From: Macrophomina tecta
Taxonomy: Eukaryota > Ascomycota > Dothideomycetes > Botryosphaeriales > Botryosphaeriaceae
Assembly (NCBI GenBank): GCA_024180945.1
Contig: JAKSGN010000005.1
Span: 1,736,001-1,800,000, forward strand
DNA length: 64,000 nucleotides
Direction of reading: 5' to 3'
Shown: positions 1-12,164 of the stretch, one piece after another
How the letters are laid out: each line of letters starts with the position of its first letter
Position numbering within the stretch: position 1 is the first letter of the stretch
Program-made: the position numbers and the translations under genes
The notes under the pieces: model-generated
Seen by the model: only the letters and a program-made list of their open reading frames with translations
What the model was told of the DNA's origin: nothing
Databases searched by the model: none

Positions 1-3000
1 CTGAAGTGGGCGCGAACCCAGAGGATGGCCTCTCCACTGACGAAGCTCAGAAACGCCTCAAGGAGTTTGGCCCCAACGAGCTTGGTGACTCCGAGGGCGT
101 TGCTCCGGGAAAGATACTTCTGCGTCAGATTGTCAACGCTATGACTCTAGTTATGCGCACCACTCTCCAAGTGTTCGGGATGAAGAAAAGGCTGATCCAA
201 CTCCCAGGTGCTTATTCTGGCAATGGCTGTCAGCTTTGCCATTCAGTCTTGGATTGAAGGGGGAGTTATCGCCGCCGTCATTGCCCTCAATATCGTCGTG
301 GGCTTCTTCCAGGAATATCAGGCCGAGAAAACCATGGATTCGCTTAGATCTCTCAGCTCGCCCACTGCCAACGCCGTCCGTGATGGTAGGAACCTCACTG
401 TGCCTACTTCCGAAGTCGTTCCCGGCGACATGATCGAGATGAAGACCGGCGATACCATCCCGGCCGACATTCGGTGAGTTGATTCCCGATCCACCATCGC
501 TGCCACATGAATTGCTGACCATTCCTCAGTCTCATCGAAGCTATCAACTTTGAAACGGACGAGGCTTTGCTTACTGGAGAGTCTCTGCCGGTTCGCAAGG
601 ATGCTGAAGCTACCTTCGAAGACGACACCGGCCCTGGCGACCGCCTCAACGTCGCATTCAGCTCATCCACCGTGACCAAGGGTAGAGCCCGAGGAATCGT
701 CTTCGCCACGGGGATGTACTCTGAAATTGGCTCTATTGCTGCCCAACTTCGGACAAAAGGTTCCAAGCGCCGTCCCGTCAAGCGCAACTCGCGCGGGAAG
801 GCTGGTCCTCACCGTTATGCTCAAGCCTATGCTATGACCGGATTCGATGCTCTGGGAAGATTTCTTGGCGTTAATGTTGGGACCCCCTTGCAAAAGAAGC
901 TGTCCTGGCTAGCGATCCTCCTCTTCGGAATTGCAGTCATTTGCGCCATCATCGTCCTCGCGGCAAATGAATTCAGAAATGAGAAAGAGGTCATCATTTA
1001 CGCTGTCGCCACTGGGCTTAGCATGATCCCGGCTTCGCTCATTGTCGTCCTGACTATCACCATGGCCGCTGGTACCAAGAGAATGGTGGAAAGGAACGTC
1101 ATCGTACGGAACCTCAAGTCACTTGAGGCTCTCGGGGCGGTGACGGATATTTGCTCGGACAAGACCGGCACCCTGACCCAGGGAAAGATGGTTGCAAAGA
1201 AGGCGTGGATCCCTTCCAAGGGAACCTATTCCGTCGGTGAATCAAGCGATCCGTACAATCCGACCGAAGGGATGCTCTTCTTTGACCCCCAGCAGCCTCG
1301 TAACGTTGACTTTTCCAACGACGAGAGTATCGAGAAAGCAGCCACCTCCACGAAGCTGCTGGAGAATAATATACATTTACAGGATTATCTGAGGGTTGCG
1401 TCTCTAGCAAATCTGGCGACCGTCCACGAGAGCAACCCTGGAGAATGGAATGCGCGAGGAGACCCGACTGAAATCGCCATTCAAGTCTTTGCTTCCCGGT
1501 TTGGTTGGAACCGTCTGCGCTTCACTGCCGGAGAATCCCCTGATTGGAAGCAGGTTGCCGAGTTTCCGTTTGACTCCACCATCAAGAAAATGTCTGTGAT
1601 CTTCGAGGAATCCAAAACTGGGCAGAGGCATGTCTTTACCAAGGGTGCTGTCGAGCGCATCATCGACAGTTGTACTTCCATCTACTTTGACGAGATTGAA
1701 GCCGTTTCCATCACCACCGAAATCCGCGAGGACATCCTTGCAAACATGGAAGCGCTTGCCTCCCGCGGCCTTCGTGTCCTGGCCTTAGCATCTCGCAAAG
1801 TCAACATTGAGATCAAGCAGGATAAGGAAATTGACCGTAACGACATCGAAAACGGATTGACTTTCCGGGGGCTAGTGGGCATTTATGATCCTCCACGTCC
1901 GGAGTCTGCGCCGTCGGTGAGGCAGTGCCAGGAAGCTGGTATCGTGGTCCACATGTTGACCGGCGACCATCCAGGCACAGCCCGAGCCATTGCTGCCGAG
2001 GTCGGAATCCTACCTCCTCGCATGGACACTTTCAGCAAAGACATGGTGGACGCTATGGTTATGACGGCTGCCCAGTTTGACAAGTTCAGCGACGAGGAGA
2101 TTGACCAACTCCCTGTACTGCCCCTGGTCCTCGCTCGCTGTTCTCCCACGACTAAAGTCCGAATGATCGAGGCTCTGCATCGTCGAGGCAAATTTGCAGC
2201 AATGACAGGCGATGGCGTCAATGACTCCCCCAGTCTGAAGAGGGCCGACGTTGGTATTGCCATGGGCCAAGCCGGGTCTGACGTTGCGAAAGATGCGTCG
2301 GACATTGTGCTCACTGATGATAACTTCGCCTCCATTCTTAACGCTATTGAGGAGGGACGCCGCATGTTCGACAACATCCAGAAGTTCATTCTACACCTCC
2401 TGGCCGAGAACATTGCTCAAGCTACCGTCCTCCTGGTCGGACTTGCGTTTAAGGATCAAAAGGGCCTTTCCATATTCCCTCTTGCTCCAGTCGAAATCTT
2501 ATGGGTTATCATGATCACCTCCGGCATGCCTGACATGGGCCTTGGCTTTGAGGTCGCCGCTCCAGATATCATGGAACGACCGCCTCAGAATCTCAAACGG
2601 GGAGTCTTTACGATTGAAGTCATGATCGATATGGTCGTGTACGGCCTCTGGATCTCAGCCCTTTGCCTTGGCTCCTTTGTCCTCGTCCTCTACGGCTTCG
2701 GCGACGGCAATCTCGGAGAAAACTGCAACGATTCCTACCGCAACGCCGCCGGCGAAGCAGTCTGTGATACTGTTTTCCGCGCCCGTGCCACTACGTTTGC
2801 TTGCCTGACCTGGTTTGCCCTCTTCCTGGCATGGGAGATGGTCAACATGCGCCGCAGCTTCTTCCGCATGCAGCCAAAGAGCAAAAAGTACTTCACGCAG
2901 TGGGCACATGATGTGTGGCGCAACAAATTCCTCTTCTGGGCCATCATCGCCGGCTTCGTGACAATCTTCCCCACTCTCTACATCCCGGTCATCAACCACG

Positions 3001-3263
3001 ACGTCTTTCGCCACGAAGGTATCTCCTGGGAATGGGGCATCGTCTTCATCGCCGCGGCTCTCTTCTTCGCGGGCGTGGAGGCTTGGAAGTGGGCTAAGCG
3101 CATCTTCTTCCGCCGTCGTGCCGCAAAGGCTTTGAAGGACGGTGTACCGCTCTCGCGGGCCAGTACGCAAGTCAGCGACGCGGAGATGAGGATTTTCGAG
3201 CAGTACGGGTACGGCCTCGGCAAGGCGGTTTCGGGAGATACCACCGGCACAAAGTCTCAATAA
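1..3263 (+). CDS. ENA1: ENA-type sodium/potassium-exporting P-type ATPase (5' partial)
   Basis: This is a plasma-membrane P-type ATPase of fungal type IID, which exports Na+ or K+ using ATP. The window cuts off its first codons; reading enters in frame at base 3. Exons are about 3-149, 208-473 and 530-3263, giving roughly 1048 residues, so only a few dozen N-terminal residues are missing compared with family members of about 1050-1100. The N-terminal cation-ATPase domain, the actuator loop (LTGES), the phosphorylation site DKTGT (bases 1158-1172) and the hinge motif TGDGVNDSPSLK are all present. About ten hydrophobic segments are seen, and the C-terminal membrane domain begins after the hinge. 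The loop near MDTFSKDMVDAMVMTA is typical of ENA pumps and not of SERCA. Ion specificity cannot be read from sequence. The gene converges on the membrane-protein gene at 5365-6984. Confidence 0.9.
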
Positions 3264-5364
3264 CGACAGCTAGCCGCTGCGAGAGCGGCGGCCTCACACT
3301 CTTCCCGGGCGTGAGATTCTGGGGGGCTCTCTGTTGTCGGTGCAGGACGCGGGAGCGGGTGGTGGTGGAGTCGCGGTGCAGAGCTGTGGGTTGACTGGTC
3401 GTCGTCCATTGGCGTTCTACCCGCGCGTAAGCTTTCCTTTCCTAGGAGATTATATTGTTATTCATTGCGCATGTCTGACAATTTTCGGCCGTCTTCTCCT
3501 CCGGTTCGAGCCTGAGGAGGAAATATTCCGAAAGACCAAAACAAAAAAAAAAAAAAAAAAAAACAAAAACAAAGACCAGAGCATTCAACACCGCTCAATC
3601 AGCTTGTCTGATGAAGGTTTGTTGGTCTCTCCATCAACTGGTTTGGCCGTCCGCTCTTTCCTGTACTCTTCCCTCTAGATGTTACTCATACAAAAGTGCG
3701 TACATAGATACACATAGCATCTTGCCGAATAGTATTTCTTGCCTATATGATTTTTCACTATCAAAATTTCTTTTCTCCCTACATACGTCTTGTGCTTGAG
3801 AGTCCCTGTAGTCAAAGCTATAACCGCGTGCGTAGCCAAAATAAACGCCGGATCGGTATAAAATCAAAGTTTGTCCCAGATTCACTTCGTTGATGGCACC
3901 CCTGTAACAAGACACAGGGCATCTGCTCACAATTGAAGAGACACAGAAACTTCTTTTCTTGCGTTCCATTGGATAGTTTGATACCGGAGAAAGAGGCCTT
4001 GTTGGAAACACTGACTCTGGTGATATACGTCGTCTTCTGTGACACCCGGGGTCGTTCAACATTAGGAGAGACTGGTGTAGCCCAGCAAATACCGCATGAT
4101 GCGGAGGAGGGGTCATTACTTGCATCAAGAGCGGGACTGACAGCACGAGGCGCGCGGTGAAGTGTTACGCGTGGTGCTATGCGCTTCCCGGAGCGGCAGT
4201 AACAAGACTTGAGGCCCCACGCTCCTCATAAAGTTGCACTGCGCAGTGTACGAAACAGCGGGACCTGCATCAGTAATGGGACGGATGTTTGCGTTTTATG
4301 GTTCCGAGATGCCCGACGCAGTAGTTTTGTAGGTGCGGTAACGCTTGATGCTGAAGGCTGGAAGTGCTACACGAGAGTAGCTTTGGGACAAACGTACTGT
4401 ACGCGTACATCGTTTCCGCGGTGCGGACACTTCCACGTGCAGGATAAGAACCTTGCAGGAGCTCCTTTCTTCTGCGGGATTCGGCGCTGACTCGATACGT
4501 CCAGTCCACAATTCGCAACACACTAGGCTGCGTGCCCAAAGATCCAAGTGATGGCCCGATTCCTCATGCCCACGGGGTGCGTTTGCGGGAATTAGAAACC
4601 GTCATATCGGAAAACTTGCCTACGGCCATCAGCATGTAAATCTATCGTCATCGGAACTGGTCAGAGAGGGACAGCGGTAGGCAGGAAGGGGAGGTGGGTC
4701 CGGAATGAATTGGAAGTAAGGCGCGCGCGCGCCCGGCACGTCGGCTTGGTCGAGAAAGAGATGTCATCCTCGGGCCACGGGGCTGCGTTTCTCTCCTTGA
4801 CGGCTTATTCAGGCACCTCTGTAGACCCTTGTCAAAGACCAGTGGCTTTACATCTTGGCCTCAGCAGTCATGGACCCCAGTAAAAGTTCATCATCAAGTT
4901 TGGCGAGCGGATGGCATTAATACAGCTCCTATCGTTGCCATCGTTTGAGAGTGATGTTGAAGACACTGATTTGGCCCAATGGTGCAGCGACCGAGGATAT
5001 GCATTCTGTGTGATTCTCGACATCATGATGCAAAATCGCCGCGAAGATGATTCGTCAGCAACCTAGTTGTAGGATTATCTGCCTGGTCCAATCTAGTGAC
5101 TTCATTGGTCTTTCGCTTGTAGCGTGACAAGCGCTTTCTGAAAACTGTCCCTGAGGAGCTACGTGGGGCACATCACCCTGATATGCCGGGATACGGAAGG
5201 GTACACGGAATTTGGAGGCTGCCATGAAGACGGCGGACATCGGTCGAGCCCTGACTTGGAAATTTTAAGGTGCGAGACATGGCCTCATGACCAGAAAGGT
5301 CTATAAATATACACGCTCTTTTCCATCATCCACCTGCATATATCCTCACCCCATACCACTCGTA
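3264..5364. other. Intergenic, no gene supported
   Basis: This 2.1 kb lies between two convergent genes. It holds a 21-base A run (3543-3563), a short GC dinucleotide run near 4721-4732 and a small inverted repeat around 3494-3517. Open frames are short, mutually overlapping and lack recognisable domains or splice-linked partners. The first few hundred bases are probably the 3' UTR of the ATPase gene. Confidence 0.6.
3543..3563 (+). repeat. Poly(A) run, 21 nt
   Basis: An uninterrupted A run followed by A-rich sequence, about 280 bp after the stop codon of the ATPase gene. It is one of five intergenic A/T runs of 19-22 nt in the window. Confidence 0.9.
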
Positions 5365-6984
5365 CTAAAACCTATCCATACCAGCAGTCCACCACAGCCG
5401 AAAGCGCTCCCATTTTCCCACCGACGGATCCCACCACTGATTCGGACACGGTACATCCGCAGGCCACTTTTCCCAGTCCGCCAGCTCCGGCAATAGCCTA
5501 TCCCAAACATTCATCACGCAGCCAAACGCAACAACGAACGGAAGCATCGTCGAGACGCTCGGCGAGTAAGCGAGAGGGTCGTTTAAGAACGCTGCCACCA
5601 CAGTCTTGATCCTCGCCCAGGTATCCCGATGCTCCGCATGCGCCTCTCCCGGCGGCGATGATGCTGTGGGGAGAGCGCCGCTGGCGTCCTCGTTCCTCTT
5701 GTCGTTGGAAGAGGTTGATGCTCCGGCCGATATCTCCTCCACCAACGCCTCATGCGCCTCTAACACCTCCTTCTCCCAGAACTTCTTCTTTTGCACGTTG
5801 CTCCGAATGGCGTGCAGCATTAACAGCGCGAAGATTACGCGTCCGCCTCCTTCGCGCCAGTAGTAGTCTTCCCGCAGCGTCGGCAAGGGTATGGCGCCGT
5901 ATGAGTCGTAGTTTGCTATGATTGCAGAGAGCGGGACGGGCGGGCTCGTGCCGAAGTTGGTGGCGATGAGGAGGGCGGAGATGGCCTCTAGGTAGAAGAT
6001 TTGCCGGAATTGCTGGAGATAGCGGAACAAGGCGGGCGAATAGCGGGAGGGGAACAGGGAGGGAGCTGCGCTGTCGCGGAAGAAGACGATGGCTTGGTGG
6101 AATCGAGAGTTGGCGCGGCGGTAGGAACGCGATGGTGTGGGAACGGGAGCGGTGAAAAGGGAGAAAGGCGTGAGGGGTGTGTGCGGGAGGGTGAGCAAGA
6201 CAATGAGGATACCAGCAACGGAGAGCTGGAGGATAGTGTAATCGGCGTTGACGAGGGAGTTGGAGGAATGGGAATGGCGGCGTATAAAGAACTTTATGTT
6301 GAGGATGCAGTAGACAAGGTAGATAATGAGCCCAGCAAATTGGATGGTAAGGCCGAGGGCTTTTGCTGGACCAAGAAGATTGCCGAAGCCGTCGTTATGT
6401 GGTCCAGAGGAGACAGAATTGGACTCGTCTTCCGTTTCTGCGAGGGAGGGCTCAGGAGCAGTTTCCGGAGCAGGGGGAACTCGACCCAGGAGATGACGCA
6501 GTGGTATACGAACATCGAACTGTTCCTCCTCAGGTCTAATTCTCGAGATGATGAAGCGAGAGAATATGGCGATAAGAGCAAAGCCGTGTTGGAAGACAAT
6601 GGTGGGAGGAGAGAAGGGAAAGAAAAAGGGCCGCCAGTCGAGAATGGGCTCGCCACGAGTCCAGAGGAGGTGGAGATATGCCAGCACTCCAGTAAAGCAG
6701 AGGGTAGCAAGCGGACCGACAACGTCTTCGTAGGTTCTCACTTGGACGGACCTGGCGCATGCATTGTGGGGTAGGTAATCCCAGTGGCGCTCTGCGGCTT
6801 CGCCTACCCACTTCATGGTGTTGAAAGCGAGGGACGAAAACGAGAGTGGAGGGTAGTGGAGTTGAAGTCTTTGTTGGGTCTGCCAATCGGCGGATTTTAT
6901 GAAGTGATGGGGGCAAAGTGGTGCCTGAGCCAAGGCGTGGTGACTCCTTCGTGCCGGTCTAAATGCGGCAAGCGTGGACGCCAC
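5365..6984 (-). CDS. Unrecognised multi-pass membrane protein
   Basis: A single uninterrupted frame of 539 codons on the minus strand. I do not recognise the family. About six or seven hydrophobic segments are visible, the first two near residues 88-108 and 128-147, then others in the middle (around GLTIQFAGLIIYLVYCILN and TILQLSVAGILIVLLTL) and near the C terminus (SPSVSTMLPFVVAFGC). The linkers are Ser/Pro/Glu-rich and low in complexity. The C terminus is aromatic-rich and has several Trp and Cys residues (PCPNQWWDPSVGKW). The first Met is at 6984, but Met57 (base 6816), followed by Lys-Trp, is an equally good start because the preceding residues look unstructured. It is head to head with gamma-tubulin and converges on the ATPase. 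Coding is supported by length, composition and membrane pattern, not homology. Confidence 0.7.
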   Translation of the reverse strand: MASTLAAFRPARRSHHALAQAPLCPHHFIKSADWQTQQRLQLHYPPLSFSSLAFNTMKWVGEAAERHWDYLPHNACARSVQVRTYEDVVGPLATLCFTGVLAYLHLLWTRGEPILDWRPFFFPFSPPTIVFQHGFALIAIFSRFIISRIRPEEEQFDVRIPLRHLLGRVPPAPETAPEPSLAETEDESNSVSSGPHNDGFGNLLGPAKALGLTIQFAGLIIYLVYCILNIKFFIRRHSHSSNSLVNADYTILQLSVAGILIVLLTLPHTPLTPFSLFTAPVPTPSRSYRRANSRFHQAIVFFRDSAAPSLFPSRYSPALFRYLQQFRQIFYLEAISALLIATNFGTSPPVPLSAIIANYDSYGAIPLPTLREDYYWREGGGRVIFALLMLHAIRSNVQKKKFWEKEVLEAHEALVEEISAGASTSSNDKRNEDASGALPTASSPPGEAHAEHRDTWARIKTVVAAFLNDPLAYSPSVSTMLPFVVAFGCVMNVWDRLLPELADWEKWPADVPCPNQWWDPSVGKWERFRLWWTAGMDRF

Positions 6985-7574
6985 AAGTTATTCTTGGGCC
7001 TGCTCGGACAGCTTTGTAACAGAACGTCAGCCATCGCGATCCTACCTGGAGACGATACGAGGCCGATCTCCAAGAAGTTGCAACAAAGCGACAGCATACA
7101 GAAATTGAGTTTGCTGTTCCGTCGTGAAAATACCGGCTTTCCCCCTCTACAAAGCCTACCTCCGCGATCGTTTCCCCTGCAGATGCGCGGACCGAACGTT
7201 GCTATTAAAGCGATACCATATTGCAGGGTCTAATCGCAGCGTTGTAAGACTAGCGAGCGTGCCTGAATCCTCGTGCTCCGCTGGTAGCTGATCGACTGCT
7301 CCGGGACGAAAGCGCGAGGATTGCCAGCTTCCAGCTCTTGCCCCAGCCTCTGCCGCGGTCGGCGAAGCCGTTGCCAGAGAGTAAGCGCATGACTCTCCCA
7401 GGATCAGGTACGAGGCAGCAGTTGATTGACGATTAGGGCGCCAGGGCGGACGGTGGAGGGCGTGACAGGGCGGGGGTGACGTGGGGCTGGGAGCAGGAGC
7501 TCGGGCAGCAGCAACGCGCGACTTTGTGCTTGCAACGCGTCTCTCGCCTTCAAACAACTCCTCCACACGACGCA
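6985..7574. promoter_or_regulatory. Divergent intergenic region between membrane protein and gamma-tubulin
   Basis: A 590 bp head-to-head interval that must carry the 5' UTRs and promoters of both neighbours. If the membrane protein really starts at Met57 the interval is 758 bp. I see no clear TATA box. Small open frames here overlap each other and have no family features. Confidence 0.5.
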
Positions 7575-9250
7575 ATGCCTAGGTAACGCTGCCCCACGAC
7601 CCCACCCGTCCTCGCAACACGTGCTGACGTCTGCACAGAGAAATCATAACCCTCCAAGCAGGCCAGTGCGGCAACAGCGGTGCGTCCACCCCCTCCGCCC
7701 AGCTCTCCGCAGCTCTTCGCCGTCCTCCGTCTATGCTGCGATAGCAACAACCAGCCCCCCTGTCCGTACATGCTCGAGTGCTTATGGCCAGATAGTCGGC
7801 AGCCAATTCTGGCAGCAGCTCTGCCAGGAGCATGGCATCAATCAAGACGGCAACCTCGAGGACTTCGCGACAGAAGGCGGCGACAGGAAGGATGTTTTCT
7901 TCTACCAGGCACGCTTCCACCCAAGCCCATGTCCGCCGAGCGAGACTGCGATGAATGCTAATCGGCCCCTCAGTCCGACGACACCCGCTATATTCCCCGC
8001 GCCATCCTCCTCGACCTCGAGCCTCGCGTATGTACAACAGCAAAGCTCCGCGCAGTCCGAGACAAGCTCACGCGCGCGCACTACAGGTGATCAACGGCAT
8101 CCTCAGCGGCCCCTACAAGAACATCTACAACCCCGAGAACTTCTACGTGCACAAGGATGGCACCGGTGCCGGCAACAACTGGGCAGCCGGCTACGCCATG
8201 GGCGAGTCGGTCCACGAGGAAGTCATGGACATGATTGACCGCGAAGCCGACGGCAGTGACTCTCTTGAAGGCTTCATGCTACTACACTCGATCGCCGGTG
8301 GTACCGGTTCAGGCCTGGGATCCTTCTTGCTCGAGCGCTTGAACGATCGCTTCCCCAAGAAGCTGATCCAGACCTACTCGGTCTTCCCGGACACGCAAAA
8401 CGCCGGCGATGTCGTCGTCCAGCCGTACAACAGCTTGCTCTCCATGCGCCGCCTCGCCCAGAACGCCGACTCCGTCGTCGTCCTCGACAACGGCGCCCTC
8501 TCCCGCATCGCCGCTAATACGCTGCACGTGCAAGAGCCCTCCTTTCAGCAGACTAACCAGCTCGTCTCGACTGTCATGTCGGCCAGCACCACCACCCTCC
8601 GCTATCCGGGTTATATGCACAACGACCTCGTCGGCATCGTTGCCTCCCTTATCCCCACCCCGCGCTGCCACTTCCTCATGACGTCCTACACGCCCTTCAC
8701 CGGCGACCAAGTCGAATCCGCCAAAACCGTCCGCAAAACGACCGTCCTCGAGGTCATGCGCCGTCTCCTGCAGCCCAAGAACCGCATGGTCTCAACCAAC
8801 CCGAGCAAAACCTCGTGCTACATCTCCATCCTCAACATCATCCAGGGCGAGGCCGACCCCACCGACGTCCATAAATCCCTCCTCCGCATCCGCGAGCGTC
8901 GCCTCGCCACCTTTATTCCATGGGGTCCCGCCTCCATCCAGGTCGCCCTCACACGCAAGTCCCCGTACGTCCAATCCAGCCACCGCGTCAGCGGCCTCAT
9001 GCTCGCCAACCACACCGGCGTCGCCACCCTGTTCAAGCGCATCTTGTTCCAGTACGATCGTCTCCGCAAGCGCAACGCTTTCCTCGAGCAGTACAAGCGC
9101 GAGGCACCCTTCGCCGACGGCTTGAACGAGTTCGACGAGGCCAAGGCCGTCGTGCAGGACTTGATCGCTGAGTATGAGGATGCGGAGCAGGCGGACTACC
9201 TGAGTAAGGAGGGCGCCGGCGGTGGCGAGGGGAGCGTGGGTGCGGCGTGA
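7575..9250 (+). CDS. mipA: Gamma-tubulin
   Basis: Gamma-tubulin nucleates microtubules at the spindle pole body as part of the gamma-tubulin ring complex. Five exons are needed to give the conserved protein: 7575-7582, 7639-7679, 7796-7908, 7974-8027 and 8087-9250. They encode a protein opening with [20 protein letters not shown] and ending in an Ala/Gly-rich tail after [16 protein letters not shown]. The tubulin nucleotide-binding loop GGTGSGLGS lies in exon 5 and the characteristic [14 protein letters not shown] junction is recovered. The first exon is only 8 bp. The third intron (7909-7973) begins with GC and not GT; the flanking protein is so conserved that no other donor fits. Four introns fall in the first 512 bp and none after. 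The gene is tail to tail with vps23. Confidence 0.95.
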
Positions 9251-9753
9251 GGTGGGATGGCGAAAGCAAGTGGGCGGGGGCGGCTGAGAAACCGCCCCCC
9301 CTCCATGGGAAAACGGTGACTCGATGGCGGGGAAGAATTGTTAAATAACGTCTGCGCATGATTAGTGTGGCTTTTGCATGGGAGCTCTGGCGTTTTCTAA
9401 GTTAGGGGAGAAAAAACTCAACCATTGCCTTGTTTTGGGTAAAGGTGTGTGTGGGAAAGCCCTTCGGGTAGGATTGATATAGATTTCCCGGGTTCATGAT
9501 ACCTGTAATTTCTTGTTTCTCTCCCCCTTATTTCTTTTCTCCTTTTCTTTTTCTTTTCAATTTTTCCTTCACTTTTCTTCTGATACTAAACCTTGCTTTC
9601 TCAGCAATTCAAACGAAGTAATATGGCTACCAATAGCAGAGACAGGCTCACGTGGAATATCCTACTTCATTTCTTCAATGCTCGGATAACTCATTAACTA
9701 TTTAGAGCATTACGTCTCTTTTCCTCTCCCTCCCTCCCCTTCCCTTTCCTCCT
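9251..9753. other. Convergent 3' intergenic region
   Basis: About 500 bp between the stop codons of gamma-tubulin (+) and vps23 (-). It carries a long pyrimidine-rich tract at about 9515-9580 and another (C/T) at about 9718-9768, consistent with 3' UTR and polyadenylation sequence on the two strands. No gene is seen. Confidence 0.6.
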
Positions 9754-11817
9754 CTAATACCCCCCTCTCAGCCCATACCCATCCACATCGACATCCAGAC
9801 CCATCCCCCGCGCAATCTTCTTGATCAACGCCTTCTTCAAAAACTGCTCGCGCGCCAAACTCCTCGTCTGCTTGACAAACACCTCCGTACCAACCCTGCC
9901 CCGGTCCAAGCCTCTACCGAGCAAGAAAATCGCCTCCTCCAATCCCCTCTCCTCCGCCACCAAGCCCCACAACTGGCCACCGACAACGGTTGGCGCGACG
10001 AGCGTCTCATCAACATCGGGAACGACGCGCTTACGCGCGTCATCCATGACGCGATCAGCCTCACGCATAGCCTCGCCGAGGACGCGCTCGTTAGCGGCGA
10101 GGGCGGCGTCGAGCTGCTGCAGCTGATCGAGCTCGGATTGGAGGCGGGCGTGGGCGAGGCGGAGGGCGGTGGATTGGGCGCGCAGGGCGGGGAGGGCGGC
10201 GGTGTTGGACTGGACAGTTTGGGTGGTGAGGCCGACGAGGGTGGTCGAGAGGGCGGAGAGGAGCGCGTCCTTTTGCGGGTTGGGCGGGACGGGAGGGACC
10301 GGGAGGGTGATGTCCGACGAGGTCTGCGAGGGTAGTTGGACATCGAGTTCGGAGGTGAGGAGGTCAGGGACGGGCTGTTTGAGCGCGGGTTGTTGGGGGC
10401 CTGGTGGGGGCGCGTATTGGGCGGCGGCTGGAGGTGTGGGCATGTACTGCGGGTGTTGTGGTTGCTGTGCGCCTGGCGGTGGGTATGCTGATGGGGGGAA
10501 TTGGTTTGGTGGCGGATTCGCGTAAGTCGATGGCCGAGGAGGCACCTGATGACCAGTCGTTGGCGGTGGAAGTGGTGGTGGCTGCGAGTACCTGGAAGGT
10601 AGCGCCCCGGGTTGACCCACCGGGGTTATGGGGCTAACAGGACTGCCGCGCTCGAACGGTTGAGATTGGAAGGAACGTGGTGGTTGGACACCTGGATCTT
10701 GAGGTGTTGGAGGTAGTGGTCGATCTGTCAGGCTGGGCTGCCTCTGCGGGATGTTCTGTTGTGGAGGCCTGCCATAGTCTGGAGGCCCGCCAGGCTGGCC
10801 CGCGCCAGGCGGTAAAGGCGGAAGAGGAGGCCCTGCCTGCTGTTGTTGCCCATATCCTTTTTGATATGAATCGCCATTCGCCGTTCCCGTATCTTTTGGC
10901 GGTTTTGGAGGTGGAGCAGGCGCTTTATCTGTAGAAGGCGCTGGCGACGCCGTAGGCTGCGGCTGCATCTGCCTCCTCCACTCCTCAGGTGTTGGGGGAA
11001 CCGGTGGTGGTGCTGGACTTGCTGTAGGTTGGGAGGAGCTGAAGCGGTCTTGTCTCGCAACTACCGGCGGCTCCTTAGCGAAAACGCTACGTAAAACAGT
11101 AAGGAAGTCCTTTATAGAAGATTTCTGTATGCGACGTCAGCGTTGGCGCCACCAAGTCCCCGATGCTGCGCGCTTGGAATCTTGGCGTGTTGCTTCAAGC
11201 CTACATTCCGGCTTCCAATCATGCCGAACTGCCCACAAGGAGATCTAACGTGATTTCACTCACATCCCAATAGCTCGCCCACCCGCTCAAATATGGGTGA
11301 TATACTCTGCCGTCACCGCTAACATGCTGTCCTGGCCTCACCAGCATGTCCGGCGTCGGCGTGACATAAACAATCGGAGGCTCGCGTGGATATTCATGCG
11401 GAACCCACACTGCTATCGGGAATCTATACAGGGAGCCGCGAAAATGTACAGGCAGGGTGCCGCTGAGGAGTAGGAGAAGGGCGGGTATGCCATTCTCGTA
11501 AGCTGAAAATGAGCAACAGGAGGACGTTAGCGACGCGCTAAGCGATGCGACAGCGAAAGACGGATCGACTCTTGGCCCAGGGGCAGTGGTTGTGAGTGGG
11601 AGCAGCAGGGCGCATACTGTAGACTTCTGTCCGGGGTGATAGTGACGGGAACTGTCCGAGAGCTTCGGCGGCGTCGTTGTACGCGCGGTTTACATCGATG
11701 TATTCCTGTGCACGCGCTGAAGTTTAGCGAGGAGCTGCAGGGGCAGCGAAGGGAGGTAGGTACATTTGTTAGGACGCTGTACAGCCAGTTCAAGACGCGG
11801 TCGCTGACCGGCGGCAT
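9754..11817 (-). CDS. vps23: ESCRT-I subunit Vps23 (TSG101 homologue)
   Basis: Vps23 is the ubiquitin-binding subunit of ESCRT-I and sorts cargo into multivesicular endosomes. Four exons on the minus strand, 11764-11817, 11618-11705, 11264-11502 and 9754-11124, join in frame to 583 residues. Residues about 1-150 form the UEV domain, an E2-like fold; the signature PHEYPREPPIVYV and the GRVYHPYLSGW block are clear and no catalytic Cys is expected. Residues about 175-370 are Pro/Gln-rich, then comes a coiled-coil stalk (about 430-490) and the C-terminal steadiness box (about 495-583). I chose Met at 11817 because the UEV domain starts right after it; an in-frame Met upstream at 11880 would add a Pro/Ala-rich stretch. 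The gene runs in the same direction as nfs1 upstream. Confidence 0.93.
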
Positions 11818-12164
11818 GTTGGTGGGTGGTGGTGCTGAGGTGCGGGCAGCAGGCGCATGGATGCCCACCTGAAACCCCACGTCGGCGCGGAATTACCCCC
11901 GCCAAGCATTACCACCATCCCAGCCATCGCCAACGTCATGACCCATCCCGCGTATGATCACTGAGCATCAAGTTACACTTTGAGACTACACATATACGTG
12001 CACGAAAATCCACTGTATTCTCCTGGATATCAAGTACTCCTCAGTCTGGCTGCCTATAGTACAATTCTGCCCGTCCGTTAACGACAGTCCGACCGCCCAT
12101 ATGTCCGTCCCAAACGCCGTATTCAGAATCGCTGCATTATCCTTCATTCGTGTATTAACAAACA
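11818..12164. other. Spacer between nfs1 3' end and vps23 5' end
   Basis: About 350 bp that must hold the nfs1 3' UTR and the vps23 promoter, both on the minus strand. No additional gene or clear motif is seen. Confidence 0.5.

Noticed and set aside
3494..3517. GGTTCGAGCC word that resembles a tRNA T-loop
   Set aside because: The surrounding stem is a simple CTCCTC/GAGGAG hairpin with no acceptor, D or anticodon arm.
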